Shown one piece after another: positions 4,919 through 5,634 of a stretch of DNA of 5,634 nucleotides (within the stretch, counting starts at the first letter, position 1; each line of letters starts with the position of its first letter). A program made the translations under genes and the position numbers. The DNA comes from Haemophilus parainfluenzae. Its GTDB lineage: Bacteria; Pseudomonadota; Gammaproteobacteria; Enterobacterales; Pasteurellaceae. Under the pieces are notes generated by a model. It saw nothing but the letters and a program-made list of their open reading frames with translations, made no database searches and was not told the origin of the DNA. The stretch spans positions 1 through 5,634 of the forward strand of contig JAGZRY010000113.1 of assembly GCA_018381425.1 (NCBI GenBank). The letters are read 5' to 3'.

Positions 4919-5422
4919 ATGGTAGAGGATATGCGTGTATATATCGCTAATCTAGGAAAATACAACGAGGGGTATCTGGTCGGCGACTGGTTCTCTTTTC
5001 CGATTGATGAAGAAGATGTTGCCGAGCGTATCGGCTTGAATGAACGGTACGAAGAATACGCTGTACATGATACGGAAAACTTTCCCATTGAGATTGGTGA
5101 ATATATTTCGATTGAAGAACTCAATGAAATGTTTGAAATGATTGAAGAATTACCCGACTACATCACGGACGAGCTGGACGAGTTTATCTCTCATTACGGC
5201 AGTCTGGAAGAAGTATACGACCATAAGGACGACGTGTATTGCTATTCCGATTGTGAAACCATGACCGACGTTGCTTATTACTTCATAGATGAAATGCAAA
5301 TGTTAGGGGAAATCCCCTCACAGCTACAGAACTATATCGACTATGAAGCATACGGCAGGGATTTATCCATTGAGGGAACTTTTATTGAAACAAGCTACGG
5401 TATGTGTGAGATACCGTGGTGA
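4919..5422 (+). CDS. ardA: ArdA-family antirestriction protein, second copy (Tn916 Orf18 type)
   Basis: 167-residue acidic DNA mimic closer to Tn916 Orf18 than the upstream copy: MRVYIANLGKYNEG (5-18) matches the Orf18 N-terminus I recall. Further landmarks are WFSFPIDEEDVAERIGL (24-40), YEEYAVHD (44-51), HKDDVYCYSDCETMTDVAYY (102-121), LQNYIDYEAYGRDL (136-149) and GTFIETSYGMCEI (153-165). GAGGTG (4908-4913) lies 5 bases before ATG-4919, and only 15 bases separate it from the first ardA, so the two are co-transcribed. An in-frame second ATG at codon 5 is a possible alternative start and matches the shorter N-terminus of Orf18 better. Expected to protect against type I restriction and possibly modification complexes. 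Confidence 0.93.
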   Translation: MVEDMRVYIANLGKYNEGYLVGDWFSFPIDEEDVAERIGLNERYEEYAVHDTENFPIEIGEYISIEELNEMFEMIEELPDYITDELDEFISHYGSLEEVYDHKDDVYCYSDCETMTDVAYYFIDEMQMLGEIPSQLQNYIDYEAYGRDLSIEGTFIETSYGMCEIPW

Positions 5423-5423
5423 G

Positions 5424-5469
5424 AAGCTGGAAGATCAGCGACAAGCATTGTTGCTTCTGACAGCTTTTT
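5424..5469 (+). repeat. Bulged long-range stem after ardA, possible weak terminator
   Basis: The contiguous 3' strand TGCTT-CTGA-CAGCTT (5452-5466) can pair with AAGCTG (5424-5429), TCAG (5435-5438) and AAGCA (5443-5447), leaving bulges of 5 and 4 bases on the 5' side and a 4-base loop. A short T-run (5465-5469) ends it. The bulges make it weaker than the hairpin that follows; it may be a degenerate terminator or an RNA structure in the tcpE leader. Confidence 0.35.
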
Positions 5470-5476
5470 CTATTGG

Positions 5477-5504
5477 GGACAGTCTGAAAAACGGCTGTCC
5501 TTTT
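5477..5504 (+). terminator. Terminator or attenuator hairpin between ardA and tcpE
   Basis: Arms GGACAGTC (5477-5484) and GGCTGTCC (5493-5500) pair over 8 positions with one T-G wobble around the 8-base loop TGAAAAAC, followed by TTTTC. It ends 10 bases before the AAAGGAG ribosome-binding site of the tcpE leader. Since no promoter is evident between it and tcpE, full termination would silence the rest of the transfer operon; partial termination (attenuation) fits better. Confidence 0.65.
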
Positions 5505-5526
5505 CTATTATGCGAAAGGAGTTGAA

Positions 5527-5538
5527 ATGAAAACGTGA
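5527..5538 (+). promoter_or_regulatory. Three-codon mini-ORF overlapping the tcpE start
   Basis: AAAGGAG (5515-5521) is ideally spaced (5 bases) from ATG-5527, which reads M-K-T then TGA (5536-5538). That TGA overlaps the GTG start of tcpE at 5535. The same Shine-Dalgarno is 13 bases from the GTG, which is long. Ribosomes may therefore initiate at the mini-ORF and reinitiate on tcpE. Confidence 0.45.
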
Positions 5539-5634
5539 AAAAGATTAAAAGCTACACGGGTATCTGGAACGTGGAAAAAGTCTTGTATGCAATCAATGAC
5601 TTTAACCTGCCCTTTCCCGTTACCTTTACACAGA
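5535..5634 (+). CDS. tcpE: TcpE-family conjugal transfer membrane protein (Tn916 Orf17), 3' partial
   Basis: Only 33 codons are visible: VKKIKSYTGIWNVEKVLYAI and then NDFNLPFPVTFTQ, the N-terminus typical of TcpE/Orf17 conjugation proteins (ConD in ICEBs1). The family continues with membrane segments beyond the window edge and helps build the transfer channel with TcpC- and VirB4-like partners. GTG-5535 is the only reasonable start: the frame has a stop at 5523-5525 and no ATG between. The start overlaps the stop of the mini-ORF at 5527-5538. Confidence 0.88.
   Translation, partial: MKKIKSYTGIWNVEKVLYAINDFNLPFPVTFTQ

Noticed and set aside
4888..5124. Minus-strand frame of 78 codons inside ardA
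   Set aside because: Serine/tyrosine-rich shadow translation of an acidic coding region; no family features, and the + strand gene is certain.
5343..5525. Plus-strand frame of 60 codons overlapping the end of the second ardA and the tcpE leader
   Set aside because: It starts inside ardA in another frame, runs through the hairpins and has no dedicated ribosome-binding site.

Overview
This window is a piece of the conjugation module of a Tn916-family integrative and conjugative element (ICE), read left to right on the + strand. The host is most likely a Firmicute: a streptococcus, enterococcus or gut clostridium. Several predicted proteins closely match my recollection of the Tn916 set, and their order is the Tn916 order: Orf21 (FtsK/TcpA-like coupling protein), oriT, Orf20 (MobT relaxase), Orf19 (TcpD-like membrane protein), Orf18 (ArdA) and Orf17 (TcpE). 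All credible genes are on the + strand, with strong Shine-Dalgarno sequences and tight or overlapping junctions.

Layout. 1-1102: coupling-protein ATPase, missing its N-terminus at the window edge. 1099-1503: an unrecognised 134-residue gene joined to it by an ATGA overlap. 1504-1748: oriT, with three consecutive stem-loops, the third carrying the Tn916/ICEBs1-type loop sequence TCTAACA, then a block of ATCAC repeats. 1749-2948: MobT relaxase with a non-ATG start. 2952-3092: DUF3789-type one-segment membrane peptide, too short for most gene finders. 3093-3314: TcpD-like protein. 3315-3583: non-coding stretch with small hairpins and a strong extended -10 promoter. 3584-4111: AT-rich GNAT acetyltransferase cargo gene, closed by a very good terminator (4134-4166). 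4197-4409: unrecognised 70-residue gene, translationally overlapped with the first of two tandem, diverged ardA genes (4406-4903 and 4919-5422). 5423-5526: structured leader with a terminator/attenuator-like hairpin. 5535-5634: first 33 codons of tcpE, cut by the window edge.

How the genes work together. MobT nicks oriT and stays attached to the single strand. The coupling ATPase docks the complex and pumps the DNA into the membrane channel, to which TcpD, DUF3789 and TcpE probably contribute. The ArdA proteins are DNA mimics expected to blunt type I restriction in the recipient. The acetyltransferase is probably cargo that does not serve transfer.

The backbone is a known system. The parts that depart from the classical Tn916 layout are the 134-residue gene beside oriT, the promoter-gene-terminator cargo unit, the small gene plus second ArdA, and the mini-ORF arrangements just upstream of mobT and tcpE. 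No searches were run; family assignments rest on motifs and remembered family members.
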